From Vulcanimicrobiota bacterium (GTDB lineage: Bacteria > Vulcanimicrobiota > Vulcanimicrobiia > Vulcanimicrobiales > Vulcanimicrobiaceae): 64,000 nt of DNA. A program made the position numbers and the translations under genes. Location: the NCBI GenBank assembly GCA_003161435.1, contig PMOS01000024.1, forward strand, positions 62,001 through 126,000. The letters are read 5' to 3'. The notes below the pieces were generated by a model that worked only from the letters and a program-made list of their open reading frames with translations, searched no databases and was not told where the DNA came from. Within the stretch, counting starts at the first letter, position 1. Every line of letters begins with the position of its first letter. Of the stretch, positions 1 through 8,487 are shown one piece after another.

Positions 1-414
1 TATAGCCGCCTTTTGATTCTTGAGCGCGACGTCGACGATCGCCAAGTCCTCATCCTCACCCGTCTTCGCAATGACGCGGGCGGGCGCGCGGGGTCCGTCG
101 CCGATCGTCGCGACCAGGTCCCGCGCGCCTTCGACTACGTGCGCGTCGGTGAGGATCCGCGAACCCCACGAGCCGCTCTCGACCACGACGCCGCTGCCGT
201 ACGCATCGTCCCATTCGCCTTTGCGCTTGGGATCGTCGGCGGGGATTCGCATCGTGAGCAGGACGACCGAAGGATGCAGCTGTTCGTAGACCGCGACGTA
301 GCGATCGCTCTGTGTCTGGGTCGGGCTGATCTCGTGCGCGCAACCCGCCACGACGACGGCGGCCACCGAAGCCACGAGACGTCCGGCGATCGCGACGTGC
401 GACGTGCACGCCAC
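1..414 (-). CDS. HtrA/DegP-like trypsin-fold serine protease lipoprotein (N-terminal part)
   Basis: Reading the minus strand from a GTG just after the hflX stop gives 138 codons that run off the window edge. The N-terminus has a hydrophobic stretch ending in VVVAGC, a lipobox, so the protein is probably a lipoprotein. After residue about 70 comes a trypsin-fold start: YGSGVVVE, then TDAHVVEGA with the catalytic His, then DEDLAIVDV with the catalytic Asp. This His and Asp spacing is that of the S1C (DegP/HtrA) family, which degrades misfolded envelope proteins. The catalytic Ser and any PDZ domain would lie outside the window. The start is 1 nt from the hflX stop, so the two are probably cotranscribed. 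Family confidence is good; substrate is unknown. Confidence 0.75.
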   Translation of the reverse strand, partial: MACTSHVAIAGRLVASVAAVVVAGCAHEISPTQTQSDRYVAVYEQLHPSVVLLTMRIPADDPKRKGEWDDAYGSGVVVESGSWGSRILTDAHVVEGARDLVATIGDGPRAPARVIAKTGEDEDLAIVDVALKNQKAAI

Positions 415-415
415 G

Positions 416-1546
416 CTACGCACCCCGTCCCGCATGCGCCGGCGGCGTGATGCGCTCGGCGATCGCGGCGCGCAGCGCGTCGATGCCGTCGCCGTTCTTC
501 GCGCTCACCTCGAGCGCGCCGGCCGGCAGCGCCGCGCGTTCGCCGGCGTCCAGCCGGTCGACCTTGTTGAAAACGTCGATCAACGGCTTTTCGTCGAGCT
601 TGAGCTCGCGCAGGATCGACTCGACCGACGCCTTCTGGCGCGGCCAATCCGGATTCGCCGCGTCGTGCACGTGCACGAGCACGTCGGCGGCGTCGAGCTC
701 TTCGAGCGTCGCACGAAACGCGTTGACCAGCTCCTGCGGTAACGCGGTGATGAACCCGACGGTATCGGCGAGACGAACGTTGACCCCCGGCGCCACGTAG
801 GCGCGCCGCAGCGTCGGGTCGAGGGTCGCGAACGGCTGGTCGGCGACGAACGCGCCCTCGCCTTGTCCCGATCCCGCCAGCCGGTTGAGCAGCGACGACT
901 TGCCGACGTTGGTATAACCGACGAGCGCCACGAACGGATCGCGCCCGCGGCCGGAGCGACGCGTCTCACGCTGCTTGCGAACGTCGTCGAGCTGATGTCC
1001 GAGCAGCGAAACGCGCTGCTGGATCTTGCGCCGGTCGACTTCGAGCTTCGTCTCGCCGGGACCGCGCGTGCCGACGCCGCCGCCCAGCCGCGAGAGCGCC
1101 TCGCCGGCACCGATCAAGTTCGACTGCCGGTAGCGCAGTTGTGCGAGCTCGACCTGGAGCTGGCCCTCGCGCGAGCGCGCGTGCTGGGCGAAGATGTCCA
1201 GGATCAGCATGGTGCGGTCGACGATCGGCAGCGGAACGATCTTCTCGAGGTTCGTGCGCTGGCGCGGTCGCAGATCGTTGTACACGAACAGCACGTCGGC
1301 TCGGAGCTCGGTCGCGCGCTCGGCGATCTCGCGCGCTTTGCCGCTGCCGACCAGCGTGGCGGGATCGACGTGCGCCAGCTTCTGCACGACCTCGCCGACG
1401 ACCGTCGCGCCCGCCGCTTTGGCGAGCGCGATGAACTCGGCCAGCTCGGGCGCAAGCGCACGCCGCGGGTCTTGCAGATCGACCGCGACCACGAGCGCGC
1501 GCTGCGCGGCGGGACCGGTCGGATAGAGCCGGCGATCCTGGTTCAC
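416..1546 (-). CDS. hflX: Ribosome-associated GTPase HflX
   Basis: 376 residues, close to the usual HflX length. The N-terminal half carries the HflX domain, including the stretch YNDLRPRQRTNLE and the glycine-rich linker GGGVGTRGPGETKLE. The G domain follows with G1 GYTNVGKSS, G3 DTVGF and G4 NKVD. HflX binds the 50S subunit and splits stalled 70S ribosomes, notably under heat stress; this is family knowledge. The GTG start overlaps the btuF stop (GTGA), so translation is coupled to a B12-binding lipoprotein gene, an unusual partner. A longer in-frame reading up to 2530 exists but its extra part is the antisense shadow of btuF. The protease gene follows 1 nt downstream. Confidence 0.93.
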   Translation of the reverse strand: MNQDRRLYPTGPAAQRALVVAVDLQDPRRALAPELAEFIALAKAAGATVVGEVVQKLAHVDPATLVGSGKAREIAERATELRADVLFVYNDLRPRQRTNLEKIVPLPIVDRTMLILDIFAQHARSREGQLQVELAQLRYRQSNLIGAGEALSRLGGGVGTRGPGETKLEVDRRKIQQRVSLLGHQLDDVRKQRETRRSGRGRDPFVALVGYTNVGKSSLLNRLAGSGQGEGAFVADQPFATLDPTLRRAYVAPGVNVRLADTVGFITALPQELVNAFRATLEELDAADVLVHVHDAANPDWPRQKASVESILRELKLDEKPLIDVFNKVDRLDAGERAALPAGALEVSAKNGDGIDALRAAIAERITPPAHAGRGA

Positions 1547-2436
1547 GTCGACACGTTCGCGAGCGTCGCGACAAGCCAGGCGAGGCCGTCGTTGTAGCGC
1601 GGGCCGGGCCGCTCGAGGATCGCCGCGTCGGGCAGCACGTAGAGATGGTGCTCGCGCACCGCGCGCAGCGCGGTCCACGGCGCTTGGCCCAGCACGTCGT
1701 GCAGGTGGATGTCGGGATCGGCGATCAACACGTCGGGCTGGCGCGCGACGAGCGCCTCTGCGCTGTAGCGCGCGTACGGCGCGTTGATGTCGGCGGCGGC
1801 GTTGCGTCCGCCCGCCATTGCGATAAGCGTGTCGATGTAGGAACCCTTGCCGACGGTAAAGATCGGCGCCGTGCCGAGCACGACGAACACCGACGGCGGA
1901 CGCTTGTGCGGCTTGACGGCACGCAGGATCGTGGCCGTGCGCGCGCGCAGCCGGCGAACGTACGCCTCGGCGTCGCGGCGGTGGTCGGTCACCACGCCCA
2001 GCGCGATCAGGTTGCTGAAGATGTCGGCGTAGCTGTCGTCGTGCAGCAGCATCAGCTGGATGTTCGCGCGCCGCAGGTCGTCGACCAAGCGTTCTTGCGA
2101 GACGATCCCCACCGCGAGGTCGGGATGGAGCGCGACGATCCGTTCGGTCGAGATCGACGCGAACGTGGCGATCTGCGGCAGTGCCTTGGCCTGCGGTGGG
2201 TAGTCGGTATAGGCGGAGACGCCGACGACCTTGCCGCCGGCACCGACGGCGTACAGGTCCTCCGCGATCGACGGCACCAGCGCGACGACCCGTTTCACCG
2301 GGCCGTTCACCACTTCGACCGTGCTCGTCGTACCGGTCGTAGACGAAGCACGCCCGCACGCCGCGAGCGCGACGAACGCGAGCAAGGTGCACAGACGAAA
2401 GATCACCGCCGAGCGATACGCCGGGACTCCGATCAC
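1543..2436 (-). CDS. btuF: Cobalamin ABC transporter substrate-binding lipoprotein (BtuF-like)
   Basis: 297 residues. A signal peptide ends in FVALAAC, a lipobox, so the mature protein is a lipid-anchored periplasmic binding protein. The body matches the helical-backbone type III binding-protein family: VKRVVALVPSIAEDLYAVGA near residue 48, then VVGVSAYTDYPPQA and the HPDLAV segment near residue 105. BtuF hands vitamin B12 to BtuCD. It is transcribed away from the riboswitch, btuB-like receptor, btuC and btuD, so it is probably not controlled by that riboswitch directly. Assignment to B12 rather than iron-siderophore rests on the neighbouring cobalamin riboswitch. Confidence 0.85.
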   Translation of the reverse strand: MIGVPAYRSAVIFRLCTLLAFVALAACGRASSTTGTTSTVEVVNGPVKRVVALVPSIAEDLYAVGAGGKVVGVSAYTDYPPQAKALPQIATFASISTERIVALHPDLAVGIVSQERLVDDLRRANIQLMLLHDDSYADIFSNLIALGVVTDHRRDAEAYVRRLRARTATILRAVKPHKRPPSVFVVLGTAPIFTVGKGSYIDTLIAMAGGRNAAADINAPYARYSAEALVARQPDVLIADPDIHLHDVLGQAPWTALRAVREHHLYVLPDAAILERPGPRYNDGLAWLVATLANVST

Positions 2437-2439
2437 ACC

Positions 2440-2605
2440 TCGTCGAAGGGCGAGCGGTTCGCGTGCGCGGGAAGCCGGTTTGAATCCGGCACGGTCGCGC
2501 CACTGTCAGCGGGGAGCCGCTGCGCGTCACGGTCCGTAGGGACTGGAAGGCGGCAGCACGAGGCCACGATCCGCAGAGTCAGGATACCGTCACGCGAGCG
2601 GCACT
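2440..2605 (+). promoter_or_regulatory. Cobalamin (adenosylcobalamin) riboswitch
   Basis: The leader of the TonB receptor gene contains the conserved cobalamin-riboswitch core: GGGAAGCCGGTTTGAATCCG starting near 2469, then GCGCCACTGTCAGC, and the B12 box GCAGAGTCAGGATACC near 2573-2588. The B12 box ends about 50 nt before the receptor start, so ligand binding could occlude the ribosome-binding site AAGGGAAGGA. Binding of B12 normally lowers expression of uptake genes. Outer boundaries are approximate because I folded only the core by eye. Confidence 0.95.
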
Positions 2606-2638
2606 ACCCTCCACCCTCGCGTCAAGGGAAGGAACCCG

Positions 2639-4555
2639 ATGTTTTTTCGGAACCACGCGGCGCTCTGCGCCGTCCTCTCGCTCCTGTGCACCGCTCCCGC
2701 GGCGGCGCAATCCGCGCCCGCACCCTCCGTGAGCCCTAGCCCCTCGCCGTTGCCGGAGATCGGCCGCGTGCAAACCGCCGATCGTCGCGACGAGCCGCTC
2801 CGCGACGCCGTGAAGACGACCTTCGTCGTGACGAAAGACGAGATGCTGCGACGGGGCGATCAAACGGTCGCCGACGCGCTCGCACGCGTCCCCGGCGTCA
2901 ACGTGCAACGCAGCGGACCGCTCGGTGCGATCTCGGATTTCACCATCGACGGCTATCGCACGACGCAGGTTCTCGTGTTGATCGACGGCCGACCGGCCGG
3001 CGGTGAGGAGATCGAGTTCACCGACATCCTCGCCGCGATGCCGACGACCGGCGTGCAGCGCATCGAAGTCGTCGAAGGCGGCGGCGCGACGCTCTACGGA
3101 AACGGCGCGCTCGGCGGCGTCATCAACATCATCACCGACGGCGCGAGCGCGGACCTGCGCCGCGTGCCGCGGATCTCGCTCGACGCCGACTCGCTGGGCG
3201 GTCGCGGCTTCTCGTTCGAGAACGGGATGTTCTCGTTCGAACGGCGCTACGAGGCGAACCGCTATGGCTATCCGGCGATCGGCCCCGTCGCGGCGGGAAC
3301 GACGCTCAACGACGACTACGGTTCGACGGGCGCGCGGTTCGCAACGCACGGTCGGCTCGGGGTGCTCGGCATCAGCCTGGACGCCGGGCTGCGTTCCGAT
3401 CATCTCGGCGCCCCCGGCGACGCCGAGTTTCCCCCACTCTCGTCGACCGCGCGCGAGAACACGACGACCGGCGACGCGCGCGTGCGCTTGTCGCTCGACC
3501 GCGCGCGTTCGACGACGACGCTCGACCTCAGCGGCACGACCCTCAGCTCGGCGTACACCTTCTCGGACAACGACCCGGCGTTCGCCGCGGGGAACCTGTT
3601 CGGCGGGACGACGCAACTCTCCAGTGAAGGCCGCGCGCAACTCAGCCTCCGCGACGTCGTGCGCAGCGACGGCTCGACGCTCGTCGCAGGCGTCGATCTC
3701 GCGCACGGCGCCGGTCGCGTCGACGACGGGGTCACGCCCAGCTCGCTCGGCTTCGCCCAGACCGCGGCATACGCGCAGGAGAGCCTCACGGCGCGCGACG
3801 GCGCGCGGTTCGATCTCGGGCTGCGCGCCGAACGTGACGGTGCGTACGGCGGGATCGTCGCGCCGTCGATCGGCGTGCGCCTCCCGCTCGGCGAGGGACT
3901 CGCGCTGCGCGCGAACGCCGCGACCGGCTTTCGCGCGCCCGACATCGCCGATCTGATCTACCCGACGTTCTCGAATCCCGACCTGCGGCCCGAGCGCACG
4001 CGCGGCGGCGACCTCTCACTCGATGCGCCGGCGCTGCTGGGCGGCGCGTCGCTGCGGTGGTTCACGCAGAGCGGCAACGACCTGATCTCACCCAACCCGA
4101 ACTTCGACTTCGGCGCGCCGACGTCGCCGTCGAACCCGTACCTGATCAACATCTCGAAATTCTCGATCGCCGGCTTCGTCGCGTCGATCCGGACGCGCTC
4201 GTTTCACGGGATCAGCTCGTCGGTTGCGCTCACCGACACCTATCGCGCGCTCGACCTCACCGGCCCGGCGACGCGGTTACCACGTCGTCCGGTGATCGGG
4301 TCCGACGTGACGCTGGAATATGCCAACGCGCAGCCGGGCTTCGTCGACTCGGCCGGGATGCTCGCGTACGCGGTCGGCCCGCACGACACGCCCGACACCG
4401 AGTTCACGCGGGTCGACGGCTACGTGCGCTTCCGAGCCGCGCGCCACGCGCTCGTGTCGCTGCGTGTGTTCAACCTCGGCAACGAACGGTACGCCGACGT
4501 CTCCGGATATCCGATGCCGGGCCGCACGTTCTCCGTCGAGCTTTCGACGCGTTAG
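2639..4555 (+). CDS. btuB: TonB-dependent outer-membrane receptor, probably for cobalamin (BtuB-like)
   Basis: 638 residues. A signal peptide ends near residue 23 (AAAQS). The plug domain follows: VTKDEMLRRGDQTVADALARVPGV, then DGYRTTQVLVLIDGRP, and VEVVEGGGATLYGNGALGGVINII as in BtuB-type plugs. The rest is a beta-barrel ending in an aromatic-poor but typical C-terminal strand (RTFSVELSTR). The cobalamin riboswitch upstream and btuC/btuD downstream support B12 as substrate. Transport needs TonB-ExbBD, which is not in this window. The ATG is preceded by AAGGGAAGGA. Confidence 0.9.
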   Translation: MFFRNHAALCAVLSLLCTAPAAAQSAPAPSVSPSPSPLPEIGRVQTADRRDEPLRDAVKTTFVVTKDEMLRRGDQTVADALARVPGVNVQRSGPLGAISDFTIDGYRTTQVLVLIDGRPAGGEEIEFTDILAAMPTTGVQRIEVVEGGGATLYGNGALGGVINIITDGASADLRRVPRISLDADSLGGRGFSFENGMFSFERRYEANRYGYPAIGPVAAGTTLNDDYGSTGARFATHGRLGVLGISLDAGLRSDHLGAPGDAEFPPLSSTARENTTTGDARVRLSLDRARSTTTLDLSGTTLSSAYTFSDNDPAFAAGNLFGGTTQLSSEGRAQLSLRDVVRSDGSTLVAGVDLAHGAGRVDDGVTPSSLGFAQTAAYAQESLTARDGARFDLGLRAERDGAYGGIVAPSIGVRLPLGEGLALRANAATGFRAPDIADLIYPTFSNPDLRPERTRGGDLSLDAPALLGGASLRWFTQSGNDLISPNPNFDFGAPTSPSNPYLINISKFSIAGFVASIRTRSFHGISSSVALTDTYRALDLTGPATRLPRRPVIGSDVTLEYANAQPGFVDSAGMLAYAVGPHDTPDTEFTRVDGYVRFRAARHALVSLRVFNLGNERYADVSGYPMPGRTFSVELSTR

Positions 4556-4573
4556 TGACGGGACACTGAGCGC

Positions 4574-5563
4574 GTGCAACTGATGCGTCTGGCCGCGCTC
4601 GCCGCGCTGGTGCCGCTCGCGATGCTGATCGGCATCGCGGTCGGCGGCGCGGCGCTCGCGCCCGGCACGTTGGTGCACGCGCTGCTCCACCCGTCGGCCG
4701 GCGACGACGCGGCGACGATCCTATGGCAGTTGCGCGTTCCGCGCGTCGCGATCGCCGCCGTCGTCGGCGCGGCGCTCGCGCTGGCCGGCACGCTGCTCCA
4801 AGCGCTGCTGCGCAATCCGATCGTCGATCCGTACCTCACCGGCGTCGCCAGCGGCGCCGGTGCGTCGATCGCGATCGCCGCGACGATCGGGATCACGCCC
4901 GTGCTGATCCCGCCGATGGGGTTCGTGTCGGGACTGGCGACGGCGGTGCTGGTCGCCGTGCTGGCGCGCCGCGGCCCGCGACTCGATCCAGAGCGTCTCG
5001 TGCTTGCCGGCGTCTCGCTCTCGGCGCTGCTGTCGGCGATTGTCACGCTCGCGCTCGAGCGGCTCGCCCGCGGAACGGCGAGCGAAGCGATCATCGCGTG
5101 GTTGGCCGGATCGCTGGCCGGCCGCAGTTGGGGCGACCTCGCGGCGGCTGCGCCGGAGCTCGTGCTCGGCACGCTCATCGGCGCCGCGACGATCCCCGCT
5201 CTGAACGTGCTGCGGCTGGGCGAGGGCCGCGCGGCGACGCTCGGCGTTCACGTCGTACGGCTACAGTGGGCATTGCTCGTCGCCTCGACGCTGCTCACCG
5301 CGGCCGCGGTTGCGCTGGCCGGATTGCTCGGATTCGTGGGGTTGATCGTTCCGCATCTGGCGCGGCGCGTCGTGGGCCCCGATCTGCGCGTGCTCGTTCC
5401 GGCGGCGGTCCTAGTCGGCGCGGCGCTGGTCGTGCTCGCCGACGCGCTCGCGCGCACGATCGCGGCGCCGGCCGAGATCCCGCTGGGCGTGTTGCTGGCC
5501 TTCGTCGGCGTCCCGACGTTTCTGGTGCTGTATCTGCGCGGCATCGCGCGTGCGTATGCCTGA
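4574..5563 (+). CDS. btuC: Cobalamin ABC transporter permease (FecCD family)
   Basis: 329 residues with about nine to ten hydrophobic helices. FecCD-family signatures are present: WQLRVPRVAIAAVVGAALALAGTLLQALLRNPI near residue 50, DPYLTGVASGAG, and a C-terminal GLLGFVGLIVPHLAR. The start is GTG at 4574, 18 nt after the receptor stop; an ATG three codons later is possible. It should form the membrane channel with the BtuD ATPase, whose gene overlaps its 3' end. Expression is likely under the upstream riboswitch. Confidence 0.9.
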   Translation: MQLMRLAALAALVPLAMLIGIAVGGAALAPGTLVHALLHPSAGDDAATILWQLRVPRVAIAAVVGAALALAGTLLQALLRNPIVDPYLTGVASGAGASIAIAATIGITPVLIPPMGFVSGLATAVLVAVLARRGPRLDPERLVLAGVSLSALLSAIVTLALERLARGTASEAIIAWLAGSLAGRSWGDLAAAAPELVLGTLIGAATIPALNVLRLGEGRAATLGVHVVRLQWALLVASTLLTAAAVALAGLLGFVGLIVPHLARRVVGPDLRVLVPAAVLVGAALVVLADALARTIAAPAEIPLGVLLAFVGVPTFLVLYLRGIARAYA

Positions 5564-6341
5564 GCTCGTCCTCGAGCACGTCGAGATCGAACGCGGCGGC
5601 CGCACCCTGCTGCGCGACATCTCGCTCACCCTCGACGGCGGCGTCGTCGCGGTCATCGGTCCGAACGGCGTCGGCAAGACGACGTTGCTGCGGACGATCG
5701 CGGGCGTGCTCGCCCCCGCCGCGGGGGTGGTGCGCCTAGACGGCGTCGAGGTGCGCGCGCTCGATCCGCGCGAGCGCGCGCTACGGATCGCGCTGGTCGA
5801 GCCGACCGAACCCGTGCTCGCCGCGCTTACCGTCGGCGACGCCGTCGCGTCGGCGCGTTTCCCGCATCATCGCTGGTGGGAGTGGGAGGCGACGCCCGCC
5901 GACGAGTTCGCCGTCGACGACGCGCTCGCGCGCACCGGGCTCGCGACGTTTCGCGCGCGCGAGATCGGGACGCTCTCAGCGGGCGAACGGCAACGCGTTT
6001 GGATCGCGTTGGCGATCGCGCAGCAAGCCTCGGTCGTGCTGTTGGACGAGCCGACGTCGCACTTGGACCTGCGCGCGTCGGTCGAAACGCTGCAGCTCGT
6101 GCGCGAGCTCGCCGCCGCCGGTGCGCTGGTCGTCTGCGTGCTGCACCAGCTGGAAGAGGCGGCCGCCTTCGCCGATCGGGTGGTCGTCTTGGGCGACGGC
6201 AGCGTCGTCGCCGACGGGCGCCCGGAGATCGCCATCACCACGATGACGATCGAGCGCGCTTACGGGGTCACGTTGTCGGTGGAGCGCCGTCCCGAAGGAC
6301 TGGCGTTTCACCGCAACGTGACGCCGTCCAGCTCATCCTGA
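5550..6341 (+). CDS. btuD: Cobalamin ABC transporter ATP-binding protein
   Basis: 263 residues. Walker A is GPNGVGKTT near residue 38, the ABC signature is LSAGERQRV and Walker B is VVLLDEPTSHLDL. It overlaps btuC by 14 nt, consistent with coupled translation. It would power BtuC-mediated import of B12 delivered by BtuF. It ends 1 nt before the convergent porin gene, so the two 3' ends abut with no room for a private terminator. Confidence 0.92.
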   Translation: MRMPELVLEHVEIERGGRTLLRDISLTLDGGVVAVIGPNGVGKTTLLRTIAGVLAPAAGVVRLDGVEVRALDPRERALRIALVEPTEPVLAALTVGDAVASARFPHHRWWEWEATPADEFAVDDALARTGLATFRAREIGTLSAGERQRVWIALAIAQQASVVLLDEPTSHLDLRASVETLQLVRELAAAGALVVCVLHQLEEAAAFADRVVVLGDGSVVADGRPEIAITTMTIERAYGVTLSVERRPEGLAFHRNVTPSSSS

Positions 6342-6342
6342 G

Positions 6343-7572
6343 CTAAAACTTCACCAGCACTTGCGCGGCGAGGCTTTGCATGCTGCCGTGCAAGGCACCG
6401 GTCTGGTCTGCCCACACGAGATGGTTGGAATGATCGGCGCGGCCCTCGATGCGAAACACGACCGGGGCCGAGGGCGCGTAGGCGAGGGTCAGCGTCGTCT
6501 CGCCCCATTGCTGGTCGTAGCCGGTTCGATAGCCGCCGAGGTCGTTGAACGTCTCGCCGCGCAGCGCCGCCGAGAGCTTCGGCGTGATCTGATACTCGGC
6601 GTAGCCGGCGACCCCGTTCCAGGTCGCGATTCCGAGCGGACCGCCGATTGGCGTTCCGGTCGAATCGACCAGCGGAACCGCGGTCTGCCGCCCGCTGTCG
6701 AAGTTCGCGACCAGGGTGAGCTTGGGCGTCGTGTGATACGTACCGACGACGTCGATCAGCGAACGATGTCCGGCCGGTGAGTCGCCGGTCGCCGACCACA
6801 TGCTGTTCGAGTAGCGCTCCATCCCCATGTAGCCCTGCGCGGTCACCGAGATCACGCTGCCGTTGTACGCCGCTCCCAGCTCGGCGGTCTTCGGGCCGCC
6901 AGGACCCTTGAGGTTGTCCCAGCCGTTGTTGACGCCTGCGATCAGCGAGATCAGCGAGTTGGGAGCATAGGTGAGCCGCGCGCCGGTATGCGTGAACGGG
7001 ACGGCGTAGCCGAACAAGATCGACCGCGAGATGTTCACGTTGGCCGGATCCTCGATCACCTCGGCGCCGGCGAGCGTCTCGAACTTCCCGGCGATCACCG
7101 AGAACAGTCCGCTCGAGTAGCCCGCGTATGCCTGCGTGACGTCGAATGCGGTCTGGAGCGGGTTCGGGTTGTTCGCATACGGATACGATGCGATCACGTT
7201 CGCGTTCGTGCCGGCCGTCAACTCGATCTTGCCGGAGATCGTGCCGTTCTTCACCAGCTGAACGTTGATCGCGTTGAGCATCGGCTGACGGCTGACCGTG
7301 TCGAACACGCGCGATGCGCCGCCGTTTGCGAACGAGAAGCCGGCCGTTCCCGGCCCGAGCGACGAAGCGTTATATGAAGCCGCCGCAAAGCCGGACGCCG
7401 CCCAGGCACGCGGCGTCGGCGACGGTGACGGCGACGGCGATGCAGCTGGGCTCGCGCTCGGGGCGGGTGACGGCGGCGCCGGGGCCGGTTGCGCGAGCGA
7501 GAGCGCGGGAACCGCAAGCAAGACGCCCGCGACGGTCAAGGCCGCTATGAAGGTTCTCAAACGAGCTCCCAT
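6343..7572 (-). CDS. Outer-membrane beta-barrel protein (porin-like)
   Basis: 409 residues from the ATG at 7572, chosen because MGARLRTFIAALTVAGVLLA begins a proper signal peptide; a GTG 42 nt upstream is also in frame. The signal peptide is followed by a low-complexity Pro/Ser/Ala linker (about 40 residues) and then by alternating beta-strand sequence rich in Gly, Ser, Asn and aromatic residues, ending in LVKF, a typical C-terminal beta-barrel signal. It resembles the outer-membrane beta-barrel proteins annotated as BBP2/porin in deep-branching bacteria. Substrate unknown. It is monocistronic. Confidence 0.7.
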   Translation of the reverse strand: MGARLRTFIAALTVAGVLLAVPALSLAQPAPAPPSPAPSASPAASPSPSPSPTPRAWAASGFAAASYNASSLGPGTAGFSFANGGASRVFDTVSRQPMLNAINVQLVKNGTISGKIELTAGTNANVIASYPYANNPNPLQTAFDVTQAYAGYSSGLFSVIAGKFETLAGAEVIEDPANVNISRSILFGYAVPFTHTGARLTYAPNSLISLIAGVNNGWDNLKGPGGPKTAELGAAYNGSVISVTAQGYMGMERYSNSMWSATGDSPAGHRSLIDVVGTYHTTPKLTLVANFDSGRQTAVPLVDSTGTPIGGPLGIATWNGVAGYAEYQITPKLSAALRGETFNDLGGYRTGYDQQWGETTLTLAYAPSAPVVFRIEGRADHSNHLVWADQTGALHGSMQSLAAQVLVKF

Positions 7573-7916
7573 TCTTCGAAAAGGTAATGACGAAAAAGAA
7601 ACCGCATGGAGCACGCGCTCCGCACGGCTTCGATCGGAATCGAACCCGCCGCTTACGGCGAGTTATGCCGCCGGCAGCATCGCCTCCGAAAGCGGTCGAG
7701 CCAATAGCCACGCTGGATCGCCGGCGATGATCCTGTCCACGACCCTATTCTAGGGCGTGCGCCTACTCGCGCCATTGGGGAAATGGCGAACGAATCGGCG
7801 CTCGGGCACGACGTGTGTAGACGACGTTTGTCGACGTATGCCGCAGCGACTGGACGTGACACCCTAACGCGGACGCCGACCGCTATCCAAAAGGCGAAAG
7901 TGCCGCAGGCGCGGCA
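7573..7916. other. Intergenic stretch without a recognised gene
   Basis: About 344 bases between the porin start and the SH3-like protein stop. It has a short palindrome (CCCTATTCTAGGG near 7743) and, on the minus strand near 7632, a GGTTCGATTCC string that looks like a tRNA T arm but does not fold into one. The porin promoter should lie here; I could not place its boxes. Confidence 0.5.
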
Positions 7917-8405
7917 TCAGCGACGGTGCGGTGCGCTCGAGACGGCGCCGCTCGCCACGTGCGTGCGCAACGAGTCGGTGACCTCGTGTACGTCTTCGGA
8001 GGTCACCCAACCGTAATGGCCCTTGTTGGGTCCGCTCAGGAGCCGGATCCCGATCGCGTCGCGCGTGTCGGTGCTGTACTTTTGACGGACCACGCCGGCC
8101 GTGCACTGCACGACCACCGCCCGCGTCCCCGGCTTGGCTAACATGGTGTGCGTCAGGACGTCGTTCGTGTCGCGCCAGTAACCGCCGGCGTACTCGACCA
8201 CACGCTGCTTCGCATCCCAAACGAAGACATCCGGATCGAGCTCGACCGATTTCAAGGCGACCGCACGCCCTACGGATAGTCCGCATGGCGCTGCTTGCGC
8301 GGGGATCGTCAGTGCGGTGAGCACGGCCAGCGCGCTGAGAATGCGAGCGACCACTACCGGCCGTTGCGACGGCGGCGCGACGGGGTCCTTCGTGGGTACG
8401 ATCAC
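7917..8405 (-). CDS. Secreted SH3-like domain protein
   Basis: 162 residues from a GTG at 8405; a second GTG at 8357 is as plausible because the hydrophobic signal (VVARILSALAVLTALTIPAQA) begins there. The mature part ends in LLSGPNKGHYGWVTSEDVH, the pattern of a bacterial SH3 fold that binds cell-wall or peptide ligands. Two Cys residues may form a disulfide. Function unknown. It is divergent from the alpha/beta hydrolase, with 82 bases between starts. Confidence 0.55.
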   Translation of the reverse strand: MIVPTKDPVAPPSQRPVVVARILSALAVLTALTIPAQAAPCGLSVGRAVALKSVELDPDVFVWDAKQRVVEYAGGYWRDTNDVLTHTMLAKPGTRAVVVQCTAGVVRQKYSTDTRDAIGIRLLSGPNKGHYGWVTSEDVHEVTDSLRTHVASGAVSSAPHRR

Positions 8406-8487
8406 GGAAAGGGACGATCGCGGTCGCTCCGTCGGCCGAGCCGCCGCAACAAAGGGCTGCCTTCGCCCGTTCCCAGCGCAGGACATC

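Noticed and set aside
7620-7690. tRNA-like GGTTCGATTCC string on the minus strand
   Set aside because: The supposed T stem pairs over only three bases, no U33-bearing anticodon loop and no acceptor pairing can be found.
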